Source: Thermoleophilaceae bacterium
GTDB taxonomy: Bacteria; Actinomycetota; Thermoleophilia; Solirubrobacterales; Thermoleophilaceae
Length of the DNA: 63,677 nucleotides
Direction: 5' to 3'
Assembly: GCA_040901445.1 (NCBI GenBank)
Contig: JBBDYQ010000017.1
Location: 51,756 to 115,432 of the forward strand
The position numbers and the translations under genes are program-made. The notes beneath the pieces were generated by a model, which made no database searches, was not told where the DNA came from, and saw only the letters and a program-made list of their open reading frames with translations. Each line of letters starts with the position of its first letter. The first letter of the stretch is position 1. Shown piece by piece: positions 24,881 through 32,993 of this stretch.

Positions 24881-25860
24881 GCGTGACGCGGCGCATCCGG
24901 CGCACGGCGCGCATCGCCTCGCAGCAGGTGCCCGACGAGCTGCTGCGCATCGCGCGCAGCGCCAGCGGGCGAGCGTCGCTGGAGGGCGCCGTGGACGGCC
25001 GGGTGGTGCTGGTCACCGGCGCGTCGTCGGGCATCGGCCGCGCCGCCGCGCTGCAGCTCGGGCGGGCGGGCGCCGTGGTCGTGCTCGTGGCCCGCCGCCG
25101 GGAGGCGCTCGAGGAGGTGCGCGACGAGATTGAGGCGAGCGGCGGCAGCGCGCACGTGCATCCCGCCGACCTGGCCGAGCCCGACGACGTCGAGCGCATG
25201 GCCGCCGAGGTGCTCGCCGCCCACGGCCACGTGGACGTGCTCGTGAACAACGCGGGTCGCTCCATCCGCCGCTCGCTCGCGCTCTCCCACGACCGCTTCC
25301 ACGACTTCGAGCGCACGATCCAGCTCAACTACCTCGGGGCCGTGCGGCTCATCCTCGCGCTGCTGCCCTCGATGCGCGAGCGCCGCCGCGGGCACGTCGT
25401 GAACGTCTCCACGATGGGGGTGCAGACCAACACGCCGCGGTTCTCCGCCTACATCGCCTCGAAGGCCGCGCTCGACGCGTTCTCGCGCTGCGCCGCCGCC
25501 GAGCTGCTCGATGACCGGATCACGATCACCACCATCCACATGCCGCTCGTGCGCACGCCGATGATCGAGCCCACCACGATGTACCGCTCGTTCCCGAGCA
25601 TCTCGCCCGAGCGCGCGGCGGGCATGGTGTGCGATGCGATCGTGCACCGGCCCAAGCGGATCGCCACGCCGCTCGGGCACCTGGGCGAGCTGGCCTACAC
25701 CGTGCACCCGAAGTCCGTCGACGCCGTGATGGGCACGGGCTTCCGGCTGTTCCCCGACTCGGCCGCGGCCAAGGGGCGCCAGCCGCGCCCGGCCGAGGCC
25801 GAGCGCCCCACGCGCGCGGCGCTCGCCTTCGCCCGCCTGCTGCGCGGCATCCACTGGTGA
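24877..25860 (+). CDS. SDR fatty acyl-CoA reductase (Acr1-like)
   Basis: A 327-residue short-chain dehydrogenase. It has TGASSGIGRAAALQL, a NAGRSIRRSL stretch followed by DRFHDFERTIQLNYLGAVRL, catalytic SAYIASKAALDAFSRC, HMPLVRTPMI, and an ending ALAFARLLRGIHW. These stretches match Acinetobacter Acr1 as I remember it, an enzyme reducing long-chain acyl-CoA to the fatty aldehyde with NADPH for wax-ester formation. About 45 extra N-terminal residues precede the Rossmann fold. It is coupled to a TetR gene. A general SDR with another substrate remains possible, but the extended motif match is unusual. Confidence 0.85.
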   Translation: MSVTRRIRRTARIASQQVPDELLRIARSASGRASLEGAVDGRVVLVTGASSGIGRAAALQLGRAGAVVVLVARRREALEEVRDEIEASGGSAHVHPADLAEPDDVERMAAEVLAAHGHVDVLVNNAGRSIRRSLALSHDRFHDFERTIQLNYLGAVRLILALLPSMRERRRGHVVNVSTMGVQTNTPRFSAYIASKAALDAFSRCAAAELLDDRITITTIHMPLVRTPMIEPTTMYRSFPSISPERAAGMVCDAIVHRPKRIATPLGHLGELAYTVHPKSVDAVMGTGFRLFPDSAAAKGRQPRPAEAERPTRAALAFARLLRGIHW

Positions 25861-25931
25861 GCGCCTCGGCGGCCGGCGGGCTCGCGCGCTCGCGGGGGGC
25901 GGGGGGCGAAATCCGGGGCGCTGTTCCGCTT

Positions 25932-26016
25932 TGACCCGAGTATGTCGGGTCAGAACGACACAGAGAAAGGCACACTCGCGGGCCAAAGCCCGCCCGCCAG
26001 ATGCGGAACCCGCATC
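25932..26016. terminator. three successive hairpins between convergent genes
   Basis: TGACCCGA-GTATG-TCGGGTCA (25932-25952), GCGGGC-CAAA-GCCCGC (25978-25993) and GATGCGG-AAC-CCGCATC (26000-26016) are all perfect stems. The third covers the stop codon of the hydrolase. They lie between the convergent reductase and hydrolase genes and probably terminate transcription from both sides. None has a long T tract, as usual in this base composition. Confidence 0.55.
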
Positions 26017-26971
26017 AGCCCCCCCGGGCGGCGGTCGTTGCCCGCGCGCCGGTGCGACCGCCCGACAGGGCCAGATGGCGGCGCAGGAAGTGGAGCTGGT
26101 CGGCCACCGCTCGCTCGAACGGGTCGCCCGTGTAGACGTCGAAGTGGCCGATCGGGTAGCGGCGCACCTCGGCGCGGCCGGTGGCCTTCCACGCGGCCTT
26201 CATCACGGCGCCCGGCGGCGCCACCGTGTCGCGGTCGGCGACCTGGAACAGGGTCGGGCAGGGCACGTCACCCGCGTGCTTGACGGGCCGGTTCAGCGCC
26301 GCGCCGAGCACGGCCCGCGCGCAGAACTCGTTCCGGAAGCTGGGACCTTCGATTGCCTGTGAGCCGGGCTGGGCGTCCGGCGACGTCAAGGCCGCCACGC
26401 TGCCGGGCGGGCCCACGATCGGCATGAGCAAGGGCCTGCGGCCCAGCAGCGCGCCCACGGCGTCGCGCGCCCCCACGGCCGTGGTGCGCAGCAGCGCCAG
26501 CGGCCCCGCGTAGCGCCCGATCTCGAGCACGGCGGCCAGCCCGTCCATGGCGGGCACCTGCGACACCACCGCGGCCACGCGGCCGTCGTCGGCCGCGACA
26601 CAGATCACGTGGCCGCCGGCGTAGGAGGAGCCCCACAGCGCCACGCGGTCCGGGTCCACGCCGCCGAGCGTGCGGGCGAAGTCCACAGCCGCCCGGTAGT
26701 CCTCGCGATGGCGGCGCCAGTCCACGAGCTGGCGCGGCTCGCCCGTGGAGTCGCCGAAGCTGCGGTAGTCGAACAGCAGCACGTCGAGCCCGGCCGCCGC
26801 GAAACGCTCGGCGTAGGGCTCCAGCCCGCTGTCGCGCGTGTACCCGAAGCCGTGGGCCATCACCACGCACGGTCGCCCGCGCTCGCCGGCGAAGTCGCCG
26901 TCCTCCCCCGCCCAGTGCCACGCGGCGCAGCGCTCGCCGCCGCTGTCGAAGGTCAGGTCCGCTCGCGTCAT
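26015..26971 (-). CDS. alpha/beta hydrolase (serine esterase/peptidase type)
   Basis: A 318-residue hydrolase with intact triad motifs: CVVMAHGFGYTRDSG, LLFDYRSFGDSTGEPRQ, the nucleophile in VALWGSSYAGGHV, the acid in FQVADRDTVAPPG, and the His in RYPIGHFDVYTGDPF. This pattern belongs to the dienelactone hydrolase/Xaa-Pro peptidase-like group that often accompanies flavin monooxygenases. It is the last gene of a minus-strand operon and its ATG overlaps the monooxygenase stop as ATGA. Hydrolysis of an ester or lactone made by the monooxygenase is a reasonable guess. Confidence 0.85.
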   Translation of the reverse strand: MTRADLTFDSGGERCAAWHWAGEDGDFAGERGRPCVVMAHGFGYTRDSGLEPYAERFAAAGLDVLLFDYRSFGDSTGEPRQLVDWRRHREDYRAAVDFARTLGGVDPDRVALWGSSYAGGHVICVAADDGRVAAVVSQVPAMDGLAAVLEIGRYAGPLALLRTTAVGARDAVGALLGRRPLLMPIVGPPGSVAALTSPDAQPGSQAIEGPSFRNEFCARAVLGAALNRPVKHAGDVPCPTLFQVADRDTVAPPGAVMKAAWKATGRAEVRRYPIGHFDVYTGDPFERAVADQLHFLRRHLALSGGRTGARATTAARGG

Positions 26972-28284
26972 CGCTCCCCCTCGACCCGCTCGCGGCCGGC
27001 GGGGAGCACCTGCGTGCGCAGCTCGTGCTCGTAGACGTAGAAGTCGTGCTGCATGGTGTGGCGCGCACGCTGCGAGTAGTGGCCCGTGAAGCGGCGGTCG
27101 TCCTCGGCGATCTCGCGCTCCATCTCCTCCGGCGAGGGCAGCGCCCACTCGCCCGACAGCCAGCGCACGAGGAACTGCGACTGGCACTCGCTGAACGGGA
27201 AGATCGTCGGGATGGCCTGGGCCAGCCCGACGAACGCGAGGTCGTCGATCCCCGGCTTGAACATGCGCTTGTAGAGCCGCAGCACGTTGCCCGGCGCCGA
27301 GACCAGGTCCTCGTCGAGGAACGGGAAGCTGATCCGGTAGCCCGTGGCGTACACGATCGCGTCCACCTCCTCCACGCCGCCGTCCTCGAAGCGCACGCGG
27401 TCCCCGGCCAGCTCGGCCACGTTGGGCTTGGCCACCGCGTCGCCCGACCCCAGGCGCAGCAGCAGCTCGCTGGAGACCGTGGGGTGCGCCTCCATGAACT
27501 TGTGGTTGGGCGTGGGCAGGCCGAAGTCCTCCATCCGCCCCGACACCAACCGCGGCAGGATGCGCCCGATCCGGCGCTGCAGCTTCAGCGAGATGCGCGG
27601 GTTGGTCTTGACCACCTGGTCGGCCGGGCGGCCGAAGATGTACTTGGGGATGACCCAGGCGCCGCTGCGGGTGGAGATGACCGTGCGCTCGGCCACGCCC
27701 TTGCGGGCGAGCTCGCTGGCGATGTCCACCGCGCTGTTGCCGATGCCCACCACCAGCACCCGCTTGCCGCGCAGGTCGTGCGGGTCGGTGGGGTCGATGT
27801 AGTGGTGGGAGTGCAGCTCGACTCCGTCGAAGCTGCCGGGGAAATCCGGGTAGGAGGGGTCCCAGTGGTGGCCGTTGCACACGAGCAGCACGTCGAAGCG
27901 CTGCTCGTCACCCGACTCGAGCCGGATGCTCCAGCCGCCGTCCTCGAGCCGCTCGGCCCGGTCGACCGTGGTGTTGAAGCGGATGCCCTCGCGCAGGCCG
28001 AACGCGTCGGCGTAGGAGTGCAGGTACTCGAGGATCTCGGCATGGTGCGGGTAGTCGGGATAGCGGTCCGGCATCGGGAAGTCGCGGAACGAGATCGACG
28101 GCTTGCTGATGTCGATGTGCAGCGACCGGTACGCGGACGAGCGCTGGTTGGGGTTCTTGAAGTACCAGTTGCCCCCGATGTCGTCGCTGGCCTCGAAGCA
28201 GGTGTAGGGAATGCCCCAGTCGCCCAGCGCCTTGCCGGCGGTGAGCCCGCTGACGCCCGCACCGATGATGCACACGCGCGGCAT
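26968..28284 (-). CDS. flavin-containing monooxygenase
   Basis: A 438-residue class B flavoprotein monooxygenase. It has an FAD-binding VCIIGAGVSGLTAGKAL near residue 4, a second NADPH-binding VLVVGIGNSAVDIASEL, and between them the fingerprint FDGVELHSHHY, which fits FxGxxxHxxxY of FMO-type rather than Baeyer-Villiger enzymes. The C-terminal YATGYRISFPFL is also typical. It would use NADPH and O2 to oxidise a soft nucleophile or carbonyl compound in the cytoplasm. It is coupled to an upstream small ORF (TGATG) and the downstream hydrolase (ATGA). Confidence 0.9.
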   Translation of the reverse strand: MPRVCIIGAGVSGLTAGKALGDWGIPYTCFEASDDIGGNWYFKNPNQRSSAYRSLHIDISKPSISFRDFPMPDRYPDYPHHAEILEYLHSYADAFGLREGIRFNTTVDRAERLEDGGWSIRLESGDEQRFDVLLVCNGHHWDPSYPDFPGSFDGVELHSHHYIDPTDPHDLRGKRVLVVGIGNSAVDIASELARKGVAERTVISTRSGAWVIPKYIFGRPADQVVKTNPRISLKLQRRIGRILPRLVSGRMEDFGLPTPNHKFMEAHPTVSSELLLRLGSGDAVAKPNVAELAGDRVRFEDGGVEEVDAIVYATGYRISFPFLDEDLVSAPGNVLRLYKRMFKPGIDDLAFVGLAQAIPTIFPFSECQSQFLVRWLSGEWALPSPEEMEREIAEDDRRFTGHYSQRARHTMQHDFYVYEHELRTQVLPAGRERVEGER

Positions 28285-28391
28285 CAGCCCGGCGGCTCCA
28301 GGCCGGCGGCGGCATGGGCATCCTCGATCCAGCCCTCGAAGCCGGAGAACCGCCGGCGCCTCGCGGCTGAGCTGGATCTTGTCGGGGGCAC
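28284..28391 (-). CDS. candidate small ORF of 35 residues between coupled genes
   Basis: A GTG-initiated ORF begins three bases after the enoyl-CoA hydratase stop and ends in a TGA that overlaps the monooxygenase ATG as TGATG, the same coupling used throughout this operon. Its peptide has a basic first half (AARRRRF) and an amphipathic second half, SGFEGWIEDAHAAAGLEPPG. It fills an otherwise unexplained 110-base gap in a very compact operon. I recognise no family. It could encode a real small protein that couples translation, or be a decayed remnant. Confidence 0.45.
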   Translation of the reverse strand: MPPTRSSSAARRRRFSGFEGWIEDAHAAAGLEPPG

Positions 28392-28394
28392 GCG

Positions 28395-29198
28395 CTAATC
28401 CCTGAACTCGGCCGGCCGCTTCTCCAGGAAGGCGGCGATCGCCTCCGGCGGCGCCTGGCCGAACGTGCTCATGATCTGCTGGCGGTCCTCGTACTCCACG
28501 GCCGCGCGCTGCGAGGGGATCTCGAGCGCCGTCCACATGCCCTCCTTGGTCAGGCGCACGGCCCACGGCGCCAGCGCGGTGATCTGCCCGGCGCCCTCGA
28601 GCGCGCGGGCGGCCAGCCCGCCGCCGTCCACCACATCCGCCACCAGGCCGATGCGCAGCGCCTCCTCCGCGTCCACCCGCCGGCCCGTGAGCATCAGCTC
28701 GTGCGAGCGCGAGGCGCCGATCAGGCGCGGCAGCAGCCAGCTCGTGCCCATGTCGCAGTTCGACACCCCGATGTTGATGAAGGCGGCACGGAAGACGGCT
28801 TCGCGGCTCGCGTAGCGGATGTCGCTCGCCAGCGCCAGCGCGAGCCCGAAGCCGGCGGCCGCCCCGTTCACCGCGGCGATGACGGGCTGTGGCAGGGCTC
28901 GCAGCTCGACGATCAGCGACGACATGTGCTGCTGGTTGCCGAGGCGGTCGCGCGCGGCGTCGCTGCCGTCGTTGCCCGGCGCCTCGCCGTAGCCCCGCAG
29001 GTCCAGGCCGGCGCAGAACCCGCGCCCCGCGCCGGTGACGATCACCACGCGGCACGAGCGGTCCGCCCGGATGGCCGAGAGCTCGGCGTGCAGCGCCTCG
29101 CACAGCTCCGCCGTCATCGCGTTGAGCTGGTCGGGGCGGTCGAGGGTGAGCCGCCGGACGTGCGGCGCAGGCTCGTCGACGAGCAGCGGCGAGGTCAC
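28395..29198 (-). CDS. enoyl-CoA hydratase/isomerase
   Basis: A 267-residue crotonase-family protein. Oxyanion-hole motifs are VTGAGRGFCAGLDLRGYG and AAVNGAAAGFGLALALASDI. The region that carries the second catalytic Glu in classical hydratases reads GVSNCDMGTSWLLPRLIG, with Asp in its vicinity, so hydratase, isomerase or another crotonase reaction are all possible. It follows the NTF2-like gene with a 4-base GTGA overlap and precedes the small ORF, all within one minus-strand operon. GTG start. Confidence 0.88.
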   Translation of the reverse strand: MTSPLLVDEPAPHVRRLTLDRPDQLNAMTAELCEALHAELSAIRADRSCRVVIVTGAGRGFCAGLDLRGYGEAPGNDGSDAARDRLGNQQHMSSLIVELRALPQPVIAAVNGAAAGFGLALALASDIRYASREAVFRAAFINIGVSNCDMGTSWLLPRLIGASRSHELMLTGRRVDAEEALRIGLVADVVDGGGLAARALEGAGQITALAPWAVRLTKEGMWTALEIPSQRAAVEYEDRQQIMSTFGQAPPEAIAAFLEKRPAEFRD

Positions 29199-29650
29199 GC
29201 GCGGAGGAACGCTTCGAGGTCTCCGCGCGCCTTGCGCCGCACCACCCCGCGGAGTGGCGGCACGACCGTCATCGCGATCCCCATCGGTCCGAGCGCCTGG
29301 CGCGCCCAGCGGCCGAAATCGAACCGGTCCACGTGCTCGGCGATCAATCCGTCCTCGAAGCCGAACGTGGCCTGGATGTCGTTCACCACCGGCCGCCCGG
29401 TGGAGAACGTGTAGCGGGCGATCCAGTGGGCGCGGCCGGTCCGCTCGTCGCCGTCGTGCTCGTGCAGCTCCACCCTCAGATCGGTGGCGCGCCCGGTGAG
29501 CATCCGCCACATCCCGCCGACCTGATCCCCGCGCAGCTCGCCGAAGGCGGGATCCTCGAAGCGCGCACCGGGCGCGTAGCACGCCGCCATCGCCTCCCCG
29601 TCATGGGCGTCGAAGGCCTCGTAGAAGCGGCGGATGACGGCGGCGCTCAT
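29195..29650 (-). CDS. SnoaL/NTF2-like protein
   Basis: A 151-residue alpha+beta cone-fold protein of the NTF2/SnoaL group. It has an N-terminal helix VIRRFYEAFDAHDGEAMAAC, YAPGARFEDPAFGELRG and later sheet strands RAHWIARYTFSTGRPVVND and IAEHVDRFDFGRWARQAL. Members act as small isomerases, cyclases or hydrolases, or simply as binding proteins. It heads the operon with enoyl-CoA hydratase, monooxygenase and hydrolase. A GTG four codons upstream is an alternative start. The catalytic residues cannot be assigned. Confidence 0.82.
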   Translation of the reverse strand: MSAAVIRRFYEAFDAHDGEAMAACYAPGARFEDPAFGELRGDQVGGMWRMLTGRATDLRVELHEHDGDERTGRAHWIARYTFSTGRPVVNDIQATFGFEDGLIAEHVDRFDFGRWARQALGPMGIAMTVVPPLRGVVRRKARGDLEAFLRA

Positions 29651-30054
29651 CGCGGTGGCCACTCTAGACCGCCGAGCCGGGCGCTGACCGGGACGGCCGT
29701 GTAACGGTCGGGCAGCGTCTCTAACGAGGAGCGCTCGACGTGAGCCGCCCGACGGCACTGCGCCTGTTGCGACAGCTCGACGAGCGCGGAGTGCTGACCG
29801 AGGCGAGCCCGGGCGCGCGTGGGCAACGGCGCTACGTTGCTCGCGAGCTGATGGCTGCCGTTGCGGATGAAGGAGCGAGGAGGGGCCCGGCCGCTGGGCG
29901 AGTGGCAGGAAGTGGCCCTTGGTGAGCTTGTCGACGTCCCCGAGCATGAGGCGATCGACGATGCCGAGCGCCGCAACGGGTCAGGGCCCGGTCGAGCACG
30001 GCCCGCCCGTCGGCGATCTGCGCCGTGTTCCGGTTCGCCGTCCAGCCGGCGGGA
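29651..30054. other. gene-poor stretch with decayed coding remnants
   Basis: Apart from the Fic-like fragment described separately, this 400-base stretch holds no intact gene. On the minus strand, short stretches in different frames look protein-like (VAALGIVDRLMLGDVDKLTK near 29930-29990 and RNTAQIADGRAVLDRAL near 30005-30055). They are broken by stops and frame changes. They are probably remnants of a decayed gene I cannot identify. The stretch ends at the tRNA. Confidence 0.4.
29740..29877 (+). pseudogene. fragment resembling the C-terminal winged helix of a Fic-family protein
   Basis: A stop-bounded stretch reads VSRPTALRLLRQLDERGVLT then GARGQRRYVARELMAA, which looks like the small winged-helix domain at the C-terminus of many bacterial Fic/Doc proteins. 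No Fic catalytic motif (HPFxxGNGR) precedes it; an in-frame stop lies just upstream. I read it as the remnant of a deleted gene. It could instead be the HTH of a small regulator that has lost its partner. Confidence 0.45.
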
Positions 30055-30127
30055 TGGAGCTAGGGGGACTCGAACCCCCGACCTCCTGGGTGCGATCCAG
30101 GCGCTCTCCCAACTGAGCTATAGCCCC
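30055..30127 (-). tRNA. tRNA-Ala (anticodon CGC)
   Basis: The minus strand folds into a complete 73-base tRNA. The acceptor stem GGGGCTA/TAGCTCC contains the G3:U70 wobble pair that identifies alanine tRNAs. The D arm is GCTCAGTTGGGAGAGC, the anticodon stem CCTGG/CCAGG has loop ATCGCAC with anticodon CGC, and the T arm has GGTTCGAGTCC. The discriminator is A and the 3' CCA is not encoded. A TACCAT hexamer at 30168-30163 on the same strand is a possible -10 element, matching the hexamer before the other tRNA-Ala. Confidence 0.95.
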
Positions 30128-30276
30128 GTGAGGGTGCGCCGCGGGGGCGGCGCAGGCGACTCATGGTAGCGGCGAGCGCGGCCTTCCGGCCACCGCGCGG
30201 TTAGCCTTGCAGGCGCGGCTTTTCGCTTGCGAAACCGCGGGGGGCGGCCGATAGGACCTATGGGGATCTTCCGTCC

Positions 30277-32229
30277 ATGAGCTTCCGCAGCCGGCTCCGC
30301 GTGTTCTTCACGATCATCGTCGTCGTCCCGATGGCGGCGGTGGCGCTCGTCCTGTTCTCGCTCACGGAGGACAGCGAGACGGGCAAGGCCGACGCCCGCC
30401 TGGCGGGGGGCCTGCGCACGGCGTTCGCCCTCTACGACGAGGCGGGCGAGAACGCCCGGCGCCAGCTCGACCGCGTGGTCAACGACCGCGAGCTGCAGCG
30501 CGCGCTCACGGCCGGCCGCACGGCTGCGATCGAACGGCGCTTGCGCGAGCTCGTGGCCGCCAATCTCGGGATCCGCTCGGCCGCCTTCCATGACCCCGGT
30601 GGTGAGCTGGTGGCGCGCGCGGGCGAGGCCGAGGCGGTCTCATCCGCGACGGCCGCCCCCACCACCCGCGCCGGCGAGCGGCTCGGCACGATCGCGGTAT
30701 CGGTCACGCCGGCGCAGGAGTTCGCGACGGACGTCGCGCGCTTCACCGGGCTGGAGGTCCGCCTCTTCAGGGACGGCCGGCGCCTGGCCTCCACCCTCGA
30801 GCGCGACGACGGCAGTCAGGGCTCGGGCGACGTCGAGATCGGCGGCCGTGAGTTCCGCGGGCGCTTCCAGGAGATGCGCGACGCCGTGGGGGCGCCGCTG
30901 CGGATCGGCCTCTACGAGGATGCGGACGAGGTTCGGAGCTCCATCAACGAGGGCCGTCTGGCCATCGGCGGCATCCTGGCGCTGTTCCTGGTGCTCGCGC
31001 TCGGGTCGTCGGTCTTCGTGGTCCGCTCGCTGCACGGCCAGGTCGAGCAGTTCCTGGCGGCGGCGCGCCGGCTGGGGCGAGGCGACTTCACGATCCGCGT
31101 GCCCGCGACGGGCAGGGACGAGTTCGCCCAGCTCGGCCGCGAGTTCAACCGGATGTCGGAGCAGCTCGCGTCGCAGATCGACGAGGTCGAGCGCAAACGG
31201 CGCCAGCTCGAGGAGACGATCCGCCGGGTGGGCGAGGCGTTCGCCACCGGCCTCGACCGCCAGGGTGTGGTGGACCTCGCCGTGCGCACCTCCATGGAGG
31301 CGTGCTCCGCCCAGGCCGGTCGTGCAGTGGCGCTGGACGCGAACAAGATGCCGTCCGCCGCCGTGGGCACCGACGACGCACGGCTCGCCGCGGCGCTGGA
31401 GGCGGCCGAGCGCAAGGCGTTCACGGTGGACGCGGAGATCGGGGCCGAGCTGATCGCCACGCTGGAGCCGTCGCTCGACGCGCCCGAGATGCGGCGTCTC
31501 TCGGCGGTCGAGGTGGACGGGGCGCACGCCCTCGCGCTCCCGCTGCGCGCGCATCTCGGCGCGGGCAGTGACGTCCAGTACGTCGGTGTGGTGGCGATCG
31601 CGCGCGAGGGCGAGCCCTTCAGCGACGCCGAACACGACCTGTTCGGCTACCTGGCGGGCCAGGCGGTGGTGTCGATCGAGAACGTGGACCTGCACGAGAC
31701 CGTCCAGCGCCAGGCGGTCACGGACGAGCTCACGAGCCTCTACAACGTCCGCCACTTCCACGACTGGCTCGACGTCGAGATCGAGCGCAGCAAGCGCTTC
31801 GCCACCCCGATCGGGCTCGTGATGCTCGACATCGACGATTTCAAGCTGGTGAACGACACCTACGGCCACCAGCAGGGCGACCTCGTCCTGATGGAGGTCG
31901 CCCGCGCCGTGCGCGAGCTGTCGCGCGACGTGGACGAGCCCGCCCGCTACGGGGGCGAGGAGATCGCCGTGGTCCTGCCCCAGACCGACATCGAGGGCAC
32001 CGCGCTCGCCGCCGAGCGCGTCCGCACCGCCATCGAGGCGCTCGAGATCCCGCGGGTGGACGGCAAGGGCGTCCTGCGGGTGACCGCAAGCTGCGGCGTC
32101 GCAGCCCTGCCCGGGTCAGCGCCGGCCAAGGACTCGCTGATCGCGGCGGCGGACGCCGCGCTCTACCGGGCCAAGCGCGCCGGCAAGAACCGTGTCGAGC
32201 GCGCCGACGCCGCCGCGGCGCGCAGCTGA
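30277..32229 (+). CDS. membrane diguanylate cyclase: sensor, HAMP, GAF, GGDEF
   Basis: A 650-residue diguanylate cyclase that makes c-di-GMP from two GTP. Order: membrane segment at about 9-29, extracytoplasmic sensor (30-225), second membrane segment (about 229-251), HAMP, short coiled coil (about 285-312, DEVERKRRQLEETIRR), GAF-like domain (about 320-480) and GGDEF (485-645). The active site is GGEEI at 559-563. The inhibitory RxxD site is intact as Arg550-Asp553, five residues before it, so product feedback is expected. DIDDFKLVNDTYGHQQGD is also canonical. The input ligand is unknown. It is monocistronic, with the tRNA upstream. Confidence 0.94.
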   Translation: MSFRSRLRVFFTIIVVVPMAAVALVLFSLTEDSETGKADARLAGGLRTAFALYDEAGENARRQLDRVVNDRELQRALTAGRTAAIERRLRELVAANLGIRSAAFHDPGGELVARAGEAEAVSSATAAPTTRAGERLGTIAVSVTPAQEFATDVARFTGLEVRLFRDGRRLASTLERDDGSQGSGDVEIGGREFRGRFQEMRDAVGAPLRIGLYEDADEVRSSINEGRLAIGGILALFLVLALGSSVFVVRSLHGQVEQFLAAARRLGRGDFTIRVPATGRDEFAQLGREFNRMSEQLASQIDEVERKRRQLEETIRRVGEAFATGLDRQGVVDLAVRTSMEACSAQAGRAVALDANKMPSAAVGTDDARLAAALEAAERKAFTVDAEIGAELIATLEPSLDAPEMRRLSAVEVDGAHALALPLRAHLGAGSDVQYVGVVAIAREGEPFSDAEHDLFGYLAGQAVVSIENVDLHETVQRQAVTDELTSLYNVRHFHDWLDVEIERSKRFATPIGLVMLDIDDFKLVNDTYGHQQGDLVLMEVARAVRELSRDVDEPARYGGEEIAVVLPQTDIEGTALAAERVRTAIEALEIPRVDGKGVLRVTASCGVAALPGSAPAKDSLIAAADAALYRAKRAGKNRVERADAAAARS

Positions 32230-32260
32230 ACCGGGTCCTCCACTACGCTACGCCACCGAG

Positions 32261-32992
32261 ATGGGCCTGCTCGACGACGCCATCCGCCAGCACCTCGAGC
32301 TCAAGCGGGCGCACGGCGCCAGCTCCGAGGAGCTCGCCGACAAGGAGGCCGAGGCGTTCGGCCCCGCCCGCCGCGAGCGGGTCGAGGCGGAGCCTTCCGA
32401 GGAGCTGTCGGCCGAGGCCGCGTCAGGGGAGGAGCCGATTGCCGAGGAGCCGATTGCCGAGGAGCCGATTGCCGAGGAGCCGGTCGCCGAGGAGCCGGTC
32501 GCCGAGGAGCCGGTCGCGGACGAGCCGGCCGAGCCCGTGGGCGACGAGATCACGCGGCTGCTGGAGCCGGAGCCGGCCGAGGGGGAGCCCGAGCCGCACG
32601 CCGCCGTCGCGGCCGAGCCGGAGCTGGAGCCGGAGCCGGCCGAGGAGGAGCCCGAGCCGCACGCCGCCGAAGCGGCGGCCGCCGCGCCGGAGGCGGACCT
32701 GCTCGAGCCCGTGGCCGACGCTCCTCGCGCACCCGAGGCCGAGCCCGTCGAGCCCGAGCCCGCCGCCGAGGCGCCGCCCCGCCGGGGTGACACGCCGCCC
32801 CACGGGGCCCCCGCCGTGGAGCGCGATCCGGCCGACGAGATCTTCGAGGAGGAGCCGGCCGAGCCCGAGTCCGACGAGGAGGACGAGGACGTCCTGGAGG
32901 AGACGCCGGAGTTCCTCCAGGAGACGCCCGAGCACGACCGGCTCTGGTTCGAGCAGAAGCCTCCGCGCGACTTCGACTTCGACGACGACTGA
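32261..32992 (+). CDS. acidic repeat protein with conserved ends, unknown function
   Basis: A 243-residue, extremely acidic protein. A conserved N-terminal helix (MGLLDDAIRQHLELKRAHG) and a conserved C-terminal stretch (ETPEFLQETPEHDRLWFEQK then PPRDFDFDDD) flank a low-complexity middle. From residue 57 there are six perfect-length copies of EEP(I/V)A, then Glu/Pro/Ala-rich sequence. Similar proteins with the same ends are, to my knowledge, widespread in actinobacteria but uncharacterised. It has no signal peptide or membrane segment. The middle is probably disordered and variable between strains. Confidence 0.8.
   Translation: MGLLDDAIRQHLELKRAHGASSEELADKEAEAFGPARRERVEAEPSEELSAEAASGEEPIAEEPIAEEPIAEEPVAEEPVAEEPVADEPAEPVGDEITRLLEPEPAEGEPEPHAAVAAEPELEPEPAEEEPEPHAAEAAAAAPEADLLEPVADAPRAPEAEPVEPEPAAEAPPRRGDTPPHGAPAVERDPADEIFEEEPAEPESDEEDEDVLEETPEFLQETPEHDRLWFEQKPPRDFDFDDD
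32429..32518 (+). repeat. six tandem 15-bp coding repeats
   Basis: Six head-to-tail 15-base units encode EEPIA three times and then EEPVA three times. The copies within each group are identical except for the last base of the final unit. This near-identity indicates recent expansion by slippage or unequal exchange, and the copy number is likely to vary. Confidence 0.9.
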
Positions 32993-32993
32993 C

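Noticed and set aside
26968-28284. Baeyer-Villiger monooxygenase
   Set aside because: The fingerprint ends in Tyr (FxGxxxHxxxY), which fits FMO-type enzymes; the Baeyer-Villiger form has Trp there.
32429-32518. Tandem repeats considered as a CRISPR array
   Set aside because: The units are directly contiguous 15-mers in frame with a protein; there are no spacers and no cas genes.
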